Assembly (NCBI GenBank): GCA_017624955.1
Contig: JAGAMA010000041.1
Coordinates: forward strand, 1-33,161
Reading direction: 5' to 3'
DNA: 33,161 bases
DNA from: Alistipes sp.
Lineage (GTDB): Bacteria > Bacteroidota > Bacteroidia > Bacteroidales > Rikenellaceae
Shown: positions 18,299-27,560 of the stretch, one piece after another
Layout: the number at the start of each line of letters is the position of its first letter
How positions within the stretch are numbered: position 1 is the stretch's first letter
Made by a program: the position numbers and the translations under genes
Notes under the pieces: model-generated
Told to the model about the DNA's origin: nothing
Databases searched by the model: none
The model's input: the letters and a program-made list of their open reading frames with translations, nothing else

Positions 18299-19072
18299 AT
18301 GACGGCACTCTTTGAGGATGTGATTTTCGGCCCGGTGCGTTCGCGCCGATTGGGTCTTTCGCTGGGGGTGAATCTGCTTCCGGTGCATGCCAAACTCTGC
18401 TCGTTCGACTGCATCTACTGCGAGTGCGGATGGAATGCCGAGAGGCGTGGCGAGATGCGCTTCAACACCCGTGAGGAGGTGCGTACGAAGCTCGAGGAGG
18501 TGCTCCAACGGATGGTGGGGGAGCAGACCCCGCCCGATGTCATCACCTTTGCCGGCAATGGCGAACCGACCATGCACCCCGACTTTGAGGCGATTATCGA
18601 CGATACGATCGCCCTACGCGATCGGTTGTGCCCCTCGGCCAAGATATCGGTCTTGTCGAACGCTACGCAACTCCACCGCGAGGAGGTGTGTCGTGCCTTG
18701 CGACGGGTCGATAACAACATCCTAAAGCTCGACTCGGCCTTTGACGAGACGGTTAAGTGCATCAATCAGCCCCGCCAGGCGCACTACACGGTGCGTGGCG
18801 TGGTGGATGCGATGAAACGCTTCGAGGGGCAGATGATCCTCCAGACGATGTTCCTTCGGGGCGAATACAAGGGTGTCGTGATCGACAACACGACCCGCGA
18901 GGAGGTGGAGGCATGGCTTCGCCTGGTGGAGGAGATTCGTCCGCGCCAGGTGATGATCTACTCACTCGACCGCGATACCCCCTGCGAGACCCTGCACCGC
19001 GTAGCGCGTGAGGAGCTGCAGGAGATTGCCCGTCAGGTCGAGGCGCTCGGAATCCCCTGCTCGGTGGCCTGA
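18299..19072 (+). CDS. Radical SAM protein (COG0731-like)
   Basis: A 257-residue radical SAM enzyme. The [4Fe-4S] motif is CSFDCIYC (Cys34, Cys38, Cys41), a CX3CX2C arrangement, and FAGNGEPTMHPDF (84-96) is the SAM-binding GE motif region. SVLSNAT and LKLDSAFDE follow in the expected strand positions. It resembles the group annotated as wyosine-synthetase-like Fe-S oxidoreductases, but bacteria generally lack wyosine, so the substrate is unknown. It is cotranscribed with the DUF853 gene (3-base gap). Its last 40 bases overlap, tail to tail, the end of the lipocalin gene on the other strand. Confidence 0.85.
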   Translation: MTALFEDVIFGPVRSRRLGLSLGVNLLPVHAKLCSFDCIYCECGWNAERRGEMRFNTREEVRTKLEEVLQRMVGEQTPPDVITFAGNGEPTMHPDFEAIIDDTIALRDRLCPSAKISVLSNATQLHREEVCRALRRVDNNILKLDSAFDETVKCINQPRQAHYTVRGVVDAMKRFEGQMILQTMFLRGEYKGVVIDNTTREEVEAWLRLVEEIRPRQVMIYSLDRDTPCETLHRVAREELQEIARQVEALGIPCSVA

Positions 19073-19605
19073 TTCGACGAACGGTCGGGCTGGTCGATAA
19101 AGAGAAGCGGGGCGGTGGAGTAGCCGCGCTGCTCGGCCAGGTGGAGAATCTCGCGCAAGGTTGAGGCCGGAAGATGCGGCGTGCGCGACAAGATCCACAG
19201 GTATTTGGGCGAGCGCGACCCGATCAGTGCCCACGAATAGTCGGGGGCGATGTCGAGGATGTTGTAATCCGAGTAGAAAAACCAGAAAAACGAGACACGC
19301 AGTCGTCCTACATGATCGGTGGTGCGGGCTTTGCCCCGTGCCACCTTCTCTTTTCCCGTGCGGCCGTCGATGCCACGATTGATCACCTCGATTTTTCCGT
19401 TCTCGAGGAGCCGATAATCGGTCTCGACCGCCTCCAGGTGGCGCTCAAAGGGGTGGTCGTAACGGGCAATCTCGTACCAGTGCCCCATGAATCGTTGTAG
19501 GTCAATCTCCGAGACCGTCGTGCGGTTGATGCAGGAGTTGTTCGGTGCGCAGAGTACGCTGCCCACCAGCGTTGCGAGTATCAGTGTTATGAGAATCATT
19601 TTCAT
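19033..19605 (-). CDS. Lipocalin (Blc-like)
   Basis: A 190-residue lipocalin. The start at 19605 gives a good signal sequence (MKMILITLILATLVGSVLCA); an ATG at 19629 would add eight residues that spoil it. Cys19 could be lipidated as in E. coli Blc, but the residues before it (SVLC) are a poor lipobox. The lipocalin signature GHWYEIARYDHPFER is at 41-55, followed by DYRLLENGKIEVINR, the third block YSWALIGSRSPKYLWILSR, and a Blc-like C-terminal helix (STLREILHLAEQRGY). Blc binds fatty acids or lysophospholipids in the envelope. The tail after about residue 170 is Ser/Gln-rich and overlaps the radical SAM gene. dxs lies upstream on the same strand, with a terminator between. Confidence 0.88.
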   Translation of the reverse strand: MKMILITLILATLVGSVLCAPNNSCINRTTVSEIDLQRFMGHWYEIARYDHPFERHLEAVETDYRLLENGKIEVINRGIDGRTGKEKVARGKARTTDHVGRLRVSFFWFFYSDYNILDIAPDYSWALIGSRSPKYLWILSRTPHLPASTLREILHLAEQRGYSTAPLLFIDQPDRSSNQATEQGIPSAST

Positions 19606-19634
19606 AACGCCGTTATTCGCACAAATCATACCAA

Positions 19635-19669
19635 AATGGGGTTGCTCAATCGTGTTGGCAACCCCATTC
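19635..19669 (-). terminator. Terminator after dxs
   Basis: An 11-bp perfect stem, AATGGGGTTGC (19635-19645) and GCAACCCCATT (19659-19669), sits just after the dxs stop. On the minus strand it is followed by a short T run (TTTTGG). Confidence 0.7.
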
Positions 19670-19670
19670 T

Positions 19671-21542
19671 CTATTTACAAATGGCTTCGTAGATGCTCTC
19701 CGCATCGAAGCCGCACTCTTTGTGCAGCTCTTGCGGTGTGCCGTGGCGAATCCAGCGATCGGGAATGCCGAGGCGGATAATCTCGCCCTGATAGCCCTTT
19801 TCGTGGAGGTAGGCCGTGACGGCTTCGCCTACGCCTCCGCGCAGCGATCCATCCTCGACCGTGATGAGACGCTCGTAGCGCGCGGCTACCTCATCCAATA
19901 GCGCCGTATCGAGCGGCTTGACAAAGCGCAGGTCGTAGTGCGCTCCGCGGATGCCCTTCTCGGCTGCTCGGTCGAGCGCCTTGCCGACGGCGTGAGCCGT
20001 CGTGCCAATACTTAGCACGGCCACGCGCTCGCCCGCGCGAAGCTCCTCGCCTCGGCCCGTCGGAATCAGGCTGAACGGCTCGTTGCGCCAGGCGACACCC
20101 TCGCCCGTGCCGCGCGGATAGCGGATCATATAGGGCGTACCGGCCTCCTTGGCCGTGTACATCATGTTTCTCAGCTCCAACTCGTTGCGCGGTGCAGCAA
20201 TCGTAAGCGAGGGGATGGCGGCATAGGCGGCCATGTCGAATGTGCCGTGGTGCGTAGCGCCATCTTCGCCCACCAGGCCGCCTCGGTCGAGGCAGAAGAC
20301 GACGGGTAGATTCTGGATCGCCACATCGTGGATCACATTGTCGTAGGCGCGCTGCATAAAGGTCGAGTAGATGGCGCAGTAGGGGATCATGCCCGATGCG
20401 GCCAATCCGGCAGCAAAGGTCACGGCGTGCCCCTCGGCGATGCCTACATCGAAGGCGCGATCGGGCATCTGCTGCATCATCTGTTGCAGGCCGCAGCCCG
20501 AGGGCATGGCGGCGGTGATGCCCACCACGCGTTGATCCTCCTTCGCCAGGTCGATCATCGTCTGCCCGAAGACATCCTGGTAGCGGTCGGCCTTGTGGAC
20601 CGAGCCGATGCGTTCGCCCGTCTCGGCGTTGTAGCAACCCGGTGCGTGCCATGTGGTCTGATCCTGCTCGGCGGGGGTGTAGCCCTTGCCTTTGGTCGTA
20701 AGCACATGCAGCAGCTTCGGCCCCTTGACCTGCTTCAGGGCACGCAGCGTGCGCACCAACTCGGGCAGGTTGTGACCGTCGATCGGGCCGAAATAGCGGA
20801 AATTGAGGCTCTCGAAGAGGTTGCTGTTGTGCAGCAGCACCTGCTTGGTTGCCGTGCCGGCCTTCTGCAGGAAGCGTTGCAGGGCGGGCAGGTGCGACAG
20901 TACGGCCCACACGCGCTGCTTGAGGCGGTTGTAGTGATGCGACGAGGTGATCTTGACCAGGTAGCTCTTCAAAGCTCCCGTGGCGTGGTCGATGGCGATG
21001 TTGTTGTCGTTGAGGATCACCAGCAGATCGGTCTTGCGGCTTGCGCCTGCATTGTTCAACCCCTCGAATGCCAGGCCACCCGTCATGGCACCGTCGCCAA
21101 TCACGGCCACGATGTGTTGCTTAAGCCCCTGCAGCTCGGCCGCTTTGGCCATGCCGAAGGCTGCCGAGATCGAGACCGAGGCGTGACCGCCTCCGAAGGC
21201 ATCGTACTCGCTTTCGTCCATGCGCGGGAAACCGCTGATGCCGCCCTTCTTGCGTTGCGTGAGGAAGGCCTCGCGGCGACCCGTGATGATCTTGTGCGGG
21301 TAGGTCTGATGGCCGACATCCCAGACGATTTTATCCTCGGGCGTGGAGAAGACGTAGTGCAGTGCCGTAGCCAGCTCCACCGTGCCGAGGCTCGATGCCA
21401 GGTGGCCCGGATTGACCGAACAGGCCTCGATGATATAACGACGCAACTCCTCGCAATAGGTGCGGAGCTCCTCGGTCGAGAGTTGTTTTAACTCCTCGGG
21501 CGAATTGATTCTTTCGAGTATTTGATACTTCGGTTCGGTCAT
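19671..21542 (-). CDS. dxs: 1-deoxy-D-xylulose-5-phosphate synthase
   Basis: A 623-residue thiamine-diphosphate enzyme that condenses pyruvate and glyceraldehyde 3-phosphate, the first step of the MEP isoprenoid pathway. The N-terminal domain has PGHLASSLGTVELATALHYV with the catalytic-region His, WDVGHQTYPHKIITGR, GHASVSISAAFG and the ThDP/Mg motif GDGAMTGGLAFEGLNNAG. The central transketolase domain has DRGGLVGEDGATHHGTFDM, and the C-terminal domain ends normally. I chose the ATG at 21542 (MTEPKYQILERI); a start at 21614 would run across the promoter. The stop is TAG. Length is normal for Dxs (about 620-640). It is transcribed divergently from pyrH. Confidence 0.97.
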   Translation of the reverse strand: MTEPKYQILERINSPEELKQLSTEELRTYCEELRRYIIEACSVNPGHLASSLGTVELATALHYVFSTPEDKIVWDVGHQTYPHKIITGRREAFLTQRKKGGISGFPRMDESEYDAFGGGHASVSISAAFGMAKAAELQGLKQHIVAVIGDGAMTGGLAFEGLNNAGASRKTDLLVILNDNNIAIDHATGALKSYLVKITSSHHYNRLKQRVWAVLSHLPALQRFLQKAGTATKQVLLHNSNLFESLNFRYFGPIDGHNLPELVRTLRALKQVKGPKLLHVLTTKGKGYTPAEQDQTTWHAPGCYNAETGERIGSVHKADRYQDVFGQTMIDLAKEDQRVVGITAAMPSGCGLQQMMQQMPDRAFDVGIAEGHAVTFAAGLAASGMIPYCAIYSTFMQRAYDNVIHDVAIQNLPVVFCLDRGGLVGEDGATHHGTFDMAAYAAIPSLTIAAPRNELELRNMMYTAKEAGTPYMIRYPRGTGEGVAWRNEPFSLIPTGRGEELRAGERVAVLSIGTTAHAVGKALDRAAEKGIRGAHYDLRFVKPLDTALLDEVAARYERLITVEDGSLRGGVGEAVTAYLHEKGYQGEIIRLGIPDRWIRHGTPQELHKECGFDAESIYEAICK

Positions 21543-21549
21543 GGTAGCA

Positions 21550-21581
21550 CAAAGATAGCAATAAAAGCGAATTATTTCAAA
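21550..21581 (-). promoter_or_regulatory. Promoter of dxs
   Basis: On the minus strand TTTG (21581-21578), exactly 20 bases, then TATCTTTG (21557-21550). The ATG is only seven bases past the -7 element, so the message is nearly leaderless. Confidence 0.78.
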
Positions 21582-21590
21582 GAAAATTGT

Positions 21591-21598
21591 TATCTTCG
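21591..21598 (+). promoter_or_regulatory. Candidate -7 element for pyrH operon
   Basis: TATCTTCG is a one-mismatch version of TAnnTTTG, 24 bases before the pyrH start. No clear -33 is seen. It lies back-to-back with the dxs promoter. Confidence 0.4.
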
Positions 21599-21622
21599 CA
21601 TTACGAATAAACAATTACAGAG

Positions 21623-22333
21623 ATGAAATACAATCGCATCCTGCTCAAATTGAGCGGTGAGTCGCTCCAGGGAGCGCAAAAATACGGGCTCGATCCGGCT
21701 CAACTTCAATCCTATGCCGAGCAGATCAAAGCCGTTGCCGAGACGGGTATTCAGATCGGTATCGTCATCGGCGGTGGCAATATCTTCCGCGGCATGACGG
21801 GTGCCAAGCGCGGATTTGACCGTGTGAAGGGCGATCAGATGGGTATGCTGGCTACGATCATCAACTCGCTGGCGCTGCAGTCGGCCCTGGAGGATAACGG
21901 CGTGAAGTGCAAGGTGCTCACCTCGATCCGCATGGAGCCCATTGGCGAGTACTTCTCCAAAGCGCGTGCCATCGAGCACCTCGAGGCGGGTTATGTCGTA
22001 ATCATCGGTGGCGGTACGTCGAATCCCTACTTCACGACCGATACGGCCTCGGCCCTGCGCGGTATCGAGATCGAGGCCCAGGTGATGCTGAAGGGTACGC
22101 GTGTGGATGGTGTCTATACGGCCGATCCGGAGAAGGATCCTACGGCCGTGAAGTTCGACGAGATTACCTTCGACGAGGTGATCAGCCGTCAACTCAAGGT
22201 GATGGATCAGACCGCCTTTACGCTTTGCCGTGAGAACAAATTGGAAATCATCGTGTTCGATATGGACACCCCGGGCAACCTCGGTAAGGTGCTTGCAGGG
22301 GAGCAGATCGGAACACTCGTAAAATTGGCTTAA
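21623..22333 (+). CDS. pyrH: UMP kinase
   Basis: A 236-residue cytoplasmic kinase of the amino-acid-kinase fold that phosphorylates UMP to UDP. Motifs in order: LLKLSGESL near the start, IGIVIGGGNIFRG, GDQMGMLATIINSLALQSAL, GGGTSNPYFTTDTASALR and KGTRVDGVYTADPEKDPTA. Length is that of bacterial PyrH (about 235-245). The next gene follows after three bases and frr comes third, so this is a pyrH-tlpA-frr operon; pyrH and frr are often neighbours in bacteria, here with a thioredoxin gene between. Confidence 0.97.
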   Translation: MKYNRILLKLSGESLQGAQKYGLDPAQLQSYAEQIKAVAETGIQIGIVIGGGNIFRGMTGAKRGFDRVKGDQMGMLATIINSLALQSALEDNGVKCKVLTSIRMEPIGEYFSKARAIEHLEAGYVVIIGGGTSNPYFTTDTASALRGIEIEAQVMLKGTRVDGVYTADPEKDPTAVKFDEITFDEVISRQLKVMDQTAFTLCRENKLEIIVFDMDTPGNLGKVLAGEQIGTLVKLA

Positions 22334-22336
22334 GAG

Positions 22337-22942
22337 ATGGCTATTCGTACCCGCAAGAAGCAGAGCACCCTTCGTTTGTGGTTGCTCGTAGCGCTGCTCG
22401 TTGTAGTGTGCGCCCTGATTTTTATGCTCCCCACCGGTGAGGAGACCCCCGTGGAGCAGAACAATGCTACGGCCGAGACCGTAGCGGATGAGACGGAGAC
22501 TACGACCCTCGTCAAGGAGGGGATGCAGGCCCCGGACTTCACGGTCACGATGTTCGACGGTACGACGCAGACCCTTTCGGCCCTGAAAGGCAAGGTGGTG
22601 CTTGTGAATTTCTGGGCCACCTGGTGCCCTCCCTGCCGCGAGGAGTTGAAGCGTGTGCAGGCCGACATCGTGGATCGCTTTGCCGGTCAGGAGTTTGTCT
22701 TTATCCCCATCTCGCGCGCCGAGGAGCGTGAGACCGTGGCCGCGTTCCGTGAGCAGATGGGTTACACGTTCCCGATGGGCCTCGACCCCGAGCGCAAGAT
22801 CTACGATCAGTTCGCCTCGAACTTCATCCCCCGCAACTTCCTGATCGATCAAGAGGGTAAGGTGGTGATTGCCTCGGTAGGGTATGAGCCCGAGGAGTTC
22901 GATGCCTTGATTGCCAAGATTGAAGAGCTGTTGAAACAATAA
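22337..22942 (+). CDS. TlpA/ResA-like thioredoxin, membrane-anchored
   Basis: A 201-residue envelope thiol-disulfide oxidoreductase. A basic N-terminus (MAIRTRKKQ) and one membrane segment (about 13-31) anchor it with the domain outside. A Thr/Glu-rich linker (34-60) leads to a TlpA-fold domain with the active site WATWCPPCREEL (Cys97 and Cys100) and the conserved cis-Pro region NFIPRNFLID. Expected role: reducing cysteines in apocytochromes or other exported proteins; the partner is unknown. It sits between pyrH and frr. Confidence 0.92.
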   Translation: MAIRTRKKQSTLRLWLLVALLVVVCALIFMLPTGEETPVEQNNATAETVADETETTTLVKEGMQAPDFTVTMFDGTTQTLSALKGKVVLVNFWATWCPPCREELKRVQADIVDRFAGQEFVFIPISRAEERETVAAFREQMGYTFPMGLDPERKIYDQFASNFIPRNFLIDQEGKVVIASVGYEPEEFDALIAKIEELLKQ

Positions 22943-22958
22943 CTTAAAAACCAACAAT

Positions 22959-23516
22959 ATGGATACCCAATCGATTCTTAACGAGGCCACTTCGCGCATG
23001 CAGAAGGCGGTCGATCACCTCGACGAGGAGTTGCTGAACATCCGCGCCGGTAAGGCGTCGGTCAATGTGCTGAATGGCGTGATGGTAGAGTACTATGGCT
23101 CGCAGGTGCCCGTGTCGGGTGCCGCTTCGGTCACCGTACCCGATGCCAAGACGATTCTGATTCAGCCTTGGGATAAGAACCTGATCCGTGTGATCGAGAA
23201 GGCTATCATTGATTCGAACATTGGCCTTACGCCCTCGAACAACGGCGAGCAGATCCGCCTCACGATGCCCCCTCTGACCGAGGAGCGCCGTAAGGAGCTG
23301 GTAAAGCGTGCCCGTGGCGAGGCCGAGACGGCTCGCGTAAGTCTGCGCAATGCCCGTCGTGATGCCATCGAGGCCTTTAAGAAGGCACAGAAGGAGGGCA
23401 TGCCCGAGGATGAGGCGAAGGACGGTGGCGAGCGTGCACAGAAGATGCTCGACAAGTACTCGAAGAAGCTGGACGAGGTGCTGGCTGCCAAGGAGAAGGA
23501 GATTATGACCGTGTAA
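22959..23516 (+). CDS. frr: Ribosome recycling factor
   Basis: A 185-residue protein that, with EF-G, splits the post-termination ribosome. Typical features: the N-terminal helix with MQKAVDHLDEELLNIRAGKA, the beta domain YYGSQVPVSGAASVTVPDAK and IQPWDKNLIRVIEKAI, then LTEERRKELVKRARGEAE and the basic, Glu-rich C-terminal helices. Length is that of the family (185). Start: ATG at 22959, 16 bases after the TlpA-like gene. A strong terminator ends the operon. Confidence 0.97.
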   Translation: MDTQSILNEATSRMQKAVDHLDEELLNIRAGKASVNVLNGVMVEYYGSQVPVSGAASVTVPDAKTILIQPWDKNLIRVIEKAIIDSNIGLTPSNNGEQIRLTMPPLTEERRKELVKRARGEAETARVSLRNARRDAIEAFKKAQKEGMPEDEAKDGGERAQKMLDKYSKKLDEVLAAKEKEIMTV

Positions 23517-23546
23517 CAGCCTTTTTTTGAAGACCTGTTTTGGAGT

Positions 23547-23582
23547 AAAGGAGTTCTTGACAACAAGGACTCCTTTTTTTTT
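23547..23582 (+). terminator. Terminator of the pyrH-frr operon
   Basis: AAAGGAGTTCTTG (23547-23559) pairs with CAAGGACTCCTTT (23564-23576), with one G-U wobble, followed by a run of Ts to 23582. Confidence 0.88.
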
Positions 23583-23600
23583 GGTTGCCCTGGCAACCAA
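23581..23600. repeat. Short perfect hairpin TTGGTTGCC/GGCAACCAA
   Basis: A 9-bp stem with a 2-base centre immediately after the frr terminator. A related GGTTGC...GCAACCAAATGGCTG string occurs at 24511-24535, and the shared GGCAACCAAA-x-GGCTG core suggests a small dispersed repeat. Confidence 0.35.
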
Positions 23601-23719
23601 AAGGCTGACGTTTGATGGCTAAAGCCAATACGATAAAGGTTTGGGGCGCAGCCCGAAAGCCACGCCCCTCATTAACCCAACAAATTTCACAATTGTACAA
23701 ACGCTTCCTCTTCATTCTT

Positions 23720-24094
23720 CTATAACTCGGTCTTCCACAGGCCGTGGAGGTTGCAGTACTCATAGACTGCCACCGCCTTGTGCGGATAGGTGTTGATAAT
23801 CGCCTCGGGCTTGTCGCTCAGATTGACGCGCACGCCACCCGCCTCGGTCTCCACATAGATAAAGGCGATGTGGTGCTCGGGGAGCATCGGATGGGCTACG
23901 CTGCCTACCTCGACCTTGAGTGTCCACTCGTCGATCTTCGTTACAATGGGCACATGCTTCTCGCCGCTTGCATCCACCGTGTTGGGGATCAGCTCCTCCA
24001 TCTTCTCGCCGCAGCATACCACGGGAACCTTCGAATCAACTACCTTCTCAATGACGTTGCCGCAGTGGCGGCAGATATAAAACTTCGTTGCCAT
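23720..24094 (-). CDS. dfx: Desulfoferrodoxin (2Fe superoxide reductase)
   Basis: A 124-residue cytoplasmic protein that reduces superoxide to hydrogen peroxide in anaerobes. The N-terminal desulforedoxin domain has all four cysteines of the rubredoxin-like centre (Cys8, Cys11, Cys27, Cys28). The catalytic square-pyramidal iron ligands are all present: His47 (after Lys46, in EKHVPIV), His68 and His74 (AHPMLPEHH), Cys114 and His117 (CNLHGLW). Length matches desulfoferrodoxin (about 125), so it is the two-iron type, not a neelaredoxin. It is a single-gene unit with its own promoter, as expected for an oxygen-stress gene. The electron donor is not in the window. Confidence 0.95.
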   Translation of the reverse strand: MATKFYICRHCGNVIEKVVDSKVPVVCCGEKMEELIPNTVDASGEKHVPIVTKIDEWTLKVEVGSVAHPMLPEHHIAFIYVETEAGGVRVNLSDKPEAIINTYPHKAVAVYEYCNLHGLWKTEL

Positions 24095-24137
24095 AATCTT
24101 TGCTTTGTTTAGTGTGTGTTGTTTTCTGTTTCTATTG

Positions 24138-24169
24138 CAAAGATAATACCTAATTTCCTATTTGTCAAA
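24138..24169 (-). promoter_or_regulatory. Promoter of desulfoferrodoxin gene
   Basis: On the minus strand TTTG (24169-24166), exactly 20 bases, then TATCTTTG (24145-24138); both elements are exact. The start codon lies 43 bases downstream. Confidence 0.8.
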
Positions 24170-24225
24170 TTGATAATTTTTATATCGCAATAGGAAAAAC
24201 CTATACAGGGAGCGACCCATAAAAA

Positions 24226-24251
24226 AAGGTTGCACCTTGCGATGCAACCTT
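24226..24251 (-). terminator. Intrinsic terminator downstream of pckA
   Basis: AAGGTTGCA (24226-24234) pairs with TGCAACCTT (24243-24251). On the minus strand the stem is followed by seven Ts, so it ends leftward transcription, most likely from pckA. Confidence 0.7.
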
Positions 24252-24570
24252 CTTGCTAAATCGGAATCTCGAATTCCTAATTCGATTTCAAGGAGTATTC
24301 ATAACGGTTATTAGCATTACCCGAGGAGCGAAGCGACTAAGTCCCCCTTCTCAAAGGGGGATTTAGGGGGATTGTCTATATTTTTTATATAAGGGATTTC
24401 CCCCACCGCTCTGTTGTCAGCCGTTTGCGGCCACCTTTAGGTGGCTTTGCGAAAAGAGAAAATCCACCTCCAAGCTTTGCTTGGAAAGGTGGATTTCTCT
24501 TTTGCAAATCGGTTGCTATCGGGCAACCAAATGGCTGCTACGGTTTATCGCACCGGCAGTCATTCTAAAC
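24252..24570. other. Non-coding array of hairpins after pckA
   Basis: No gene seen. Visible structures: AATC/GATT and GAATTC-rich palindromes near 24263-24290; a TCCCCCTT...AAAGGGGGATTTAGGGGGAT block (about 24343-24373); GCCACCTTTAGGTGGC (24430-24445); the long hairpin at 24451-24505; and GGTTGC/GCAACC (24511-24528). Several match the style of short intergenic repeats. Confidence 0.5.
24451..24505. repeat. Long near-perfect inverted repeat
   Basis: The arms 24449-24475 and 24479-24505 are near-complete reverse complements (about 25 bp, CCACCTCCAAGC opposite GCTTGGAAAGGTGG, then AAAAGAGAAA opposite TTTCTCTTTT), with a 3-base loop and a small bulge. It lies 66 bases past the pckA stop and could end or stabilise that message, or be a REP/MITE-type copy. 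Confidence 0.55.
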
Positions 24571-26181
<1,611 letters not shown>

Positions 26182-26317
26182 AGTTGTTGATATTGTTAAA
26201 TTAAAACCTCTTTTTCTGTTTGCTTTTGGTCAAAAAGGATACCATTTTCATCGCCCCGTCCTTGTCTGAAGCACCTCTGCCTCGCCAGGGTTCAAAAAAG
26301 CCCCTTTTTCATCGCTA

Positions 26318-26325
26318 CAAAGGTA
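26318..26325 (-). promoter_or_regulatory. -7 element of the pckA promoter
   Basis: TACCTTTG on the minus strand fits TAnnTTTG and gives a leader of about 130 bases. The -33 region is only T-rich, without a clear TTTG. A MITE-like element begins about 26 bases further upstream. Confidence 0.55.
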
Positions 26326-26350
26326 TAAAAACTTTTGAAATCGGAAAAAT

Positions 26351-26503
26351 TTTTGATGATTATATCATAGATATAACCTAAAATAAGGTTCTAATGACCT
26401 ATGCCGCTTCAAATCTATGTGAATTGAAATGTTAAACGACACAACGGATAAATGGGAATTGTTGAGAAATCGCTGTTACACCATGAGCATATTAATCAAA
26501 AAA
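26351..26503. repeat. MITE-like element, copy 1
   Basis: About 153 bp with imperfect terminal inverted repeats of about 27 bp: the left end TTTTGATGATTATATCATAG (26351-26370, continuing to 26377) and the right end GTTACACCATGAGCATATTA (26475-26494, continuing to 26503). It is clearly homologous, in the same orientation, to 27935-28086; the inner part from GTGAATTGAAATGTTAAACG onward is almost identical. It lies immediately upstream of the pckA promoter. Confidence 0.75.
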
Positions 26504-26588
26504 TAACACAAAATTCGGTGCCGATTTCACCATAATTTAACATTGGAAAGTCGGGGATGTTTTCCCCGAAGAACCGACGCACAAAAAA

Positions 26589-26616
26589 AGGGGTCGTGGC
26601 CAACGCCACAACCCCT
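26589..26616 (-). terminator. Second terminator after the lipoprotein gene
   Basis: AGGGGTCGTGGC (26589-26600) pairs with GCCACAACCCCT (26605-26616) around CAAC with one wobble. On the minus strand it is followed by seven Ts. Confidence 0.8.
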
Positions 26617-26648
26617 GGTTTGTCCTGTTGAGCCTATCGACCAAAAAA

Positions 26649-26668
26649 AAGGCTGCCGAAGCAACCTT
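26649..26668 (-). terminator. First terminator after the lipoprotein gene
   Basis: AAGGCTGC (26649-26656) pairs with GCAACCTT (26661-26668) around a CGAA loop with one wobble. On the minus strand a T-run follows directly. It starts 12 bases past the stop codon. Confidence 0.8.
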
Positions 26669-26680
26669 TTTGTTAGATGT

Positions 26681-27532
26681 TTAGTTGAGCTCTAAAGTTA
26701 TCTCGTCCAATTTTGTAATCTTGCCACACACAACCTTCACCGAATTGATGTAGAAGGGATCGTTTGCTTGATATTGTAAATAGACATAATTCAAAGTGCA
26801 GTTAGTATACACACCGGGCAACATCGGGACAAAGAACGAGGTGGCGGTAGTTGTACTCAACTCTTTACCCTCATTTGCCATCGCTGTTCTATTACCACCG
26901 GTACCGGCCGCCTCTACAAAATAGGGCGGAGCGGCGGTAACGGTATATTGGCCGCTGATAATTTCGACATCATTTCTGAAACCATTATTCATCAATGACT
27001 TGAACTGCGAATCTGCTGTGACCTTAACAGGGATCTCTACCACGCCTACGGTGTGGTGCATAGTAGCAATCGTGCCATCCGTTGTAGCGGTAAACACATC
27101 CGAAATCAACGGAATATCAGCTACGGTCTTTGCAGCATCAAGATACAAATCTAATACAGGCTTCCCGTCAACAATGTCAAAATAGGGAGTAGATGTTTTC
27201 AGCTGATGGGGAGCAGCAAAGTATTGTTTGCCTGCTTCCATAGCGTCCGTGCCGATTACGTGAAATTTTTTGGTAGATGACTTATACTCATAACTTTTAG
27301 GCCACACCGTCGGGTCATCGGCTTGGAAGAGCTTCAACACATCGCCATCCTCCCAAGCAAACGACAAACCCTTCGACGGATCGTGCGTATATACCATACG
27401 GGTCTCGTCGCCACCGCCGAGGGTTGCTTTCAGCTCCGTTACATACTGCACATTGTCGATCGTAGCAGCCTCCTCCTTGCTGCAAGCCATCATCACAAAG
27501 GCGGCAGCAACTAATACCATAAACTTTTGCAT
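26681..27532 (-). CDS. Fimbrillin-like surface lipoprotein
   Basis: A 283-residue lipoprotein with lipobox VMMAC (Cys17) and an acidic start (SKEEA). The block ETRMVYTHDPSKGLSFAWEDGDVLKLF (split here as ETRMVYTHD ... GLSFAWEDGDVLKLF, about 53-79) has the pattern seen at the start of Bacteroidota fimbrillin (Mfa/Fim-like) proteins, and MHHTVGVVEIPVKV resembles their central strand. The C-terminal part is beta-rich and ends normally. It may be a minor fimbrial or other surface protein; the specific subfamily is not certain. A 39-residue peptide gene lies 28 bases upstream on the same strand. Codon use is noticeably more AT-rich and less biased than in the neighbours, and two repeat copies flank the locus; both fit acquisition or mobility. 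Confidence 0.7.
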   Translation of the reverse strand: MQKFMVLVAAAFVMMACSKEEAATIDNVQYVTELKATLGGGDETRMVYTHDPSKGLSFAWEDGDVLKLFQADDPTVWPKSYEYKSSTKKFHVIGTDAMEAGKQYFAAPHQLKTSTPYFDIVDGKPVLDLYLDAAKTVADIPLISDVFTATTDGTIATMHHTVGVVEIPVKVTADSQFKSLMNNGFRNDVEIISGQYTVTAAPPYFVEAAGTGGNRTAMANEGKELSTTTATSFFVPMLPGVYTNCTLNYVYLQYQANDPFYINSVKVVCGKITKLDEITLELN

Positions 27533-27560
27533 TGTAGTAATGTTTGGTTGCTAATGTTCG

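Noticed and set aside
20328-21491. Plus-strand frame of 387 codons antisense to dxs
   Set aside because: Shadow of dxs; no start context or domain.
24330-24540. CRISPR array
   Set aside because: Hairpins are of different sequence and spacing; there are no regular repeat-spacer units and no cas genes.
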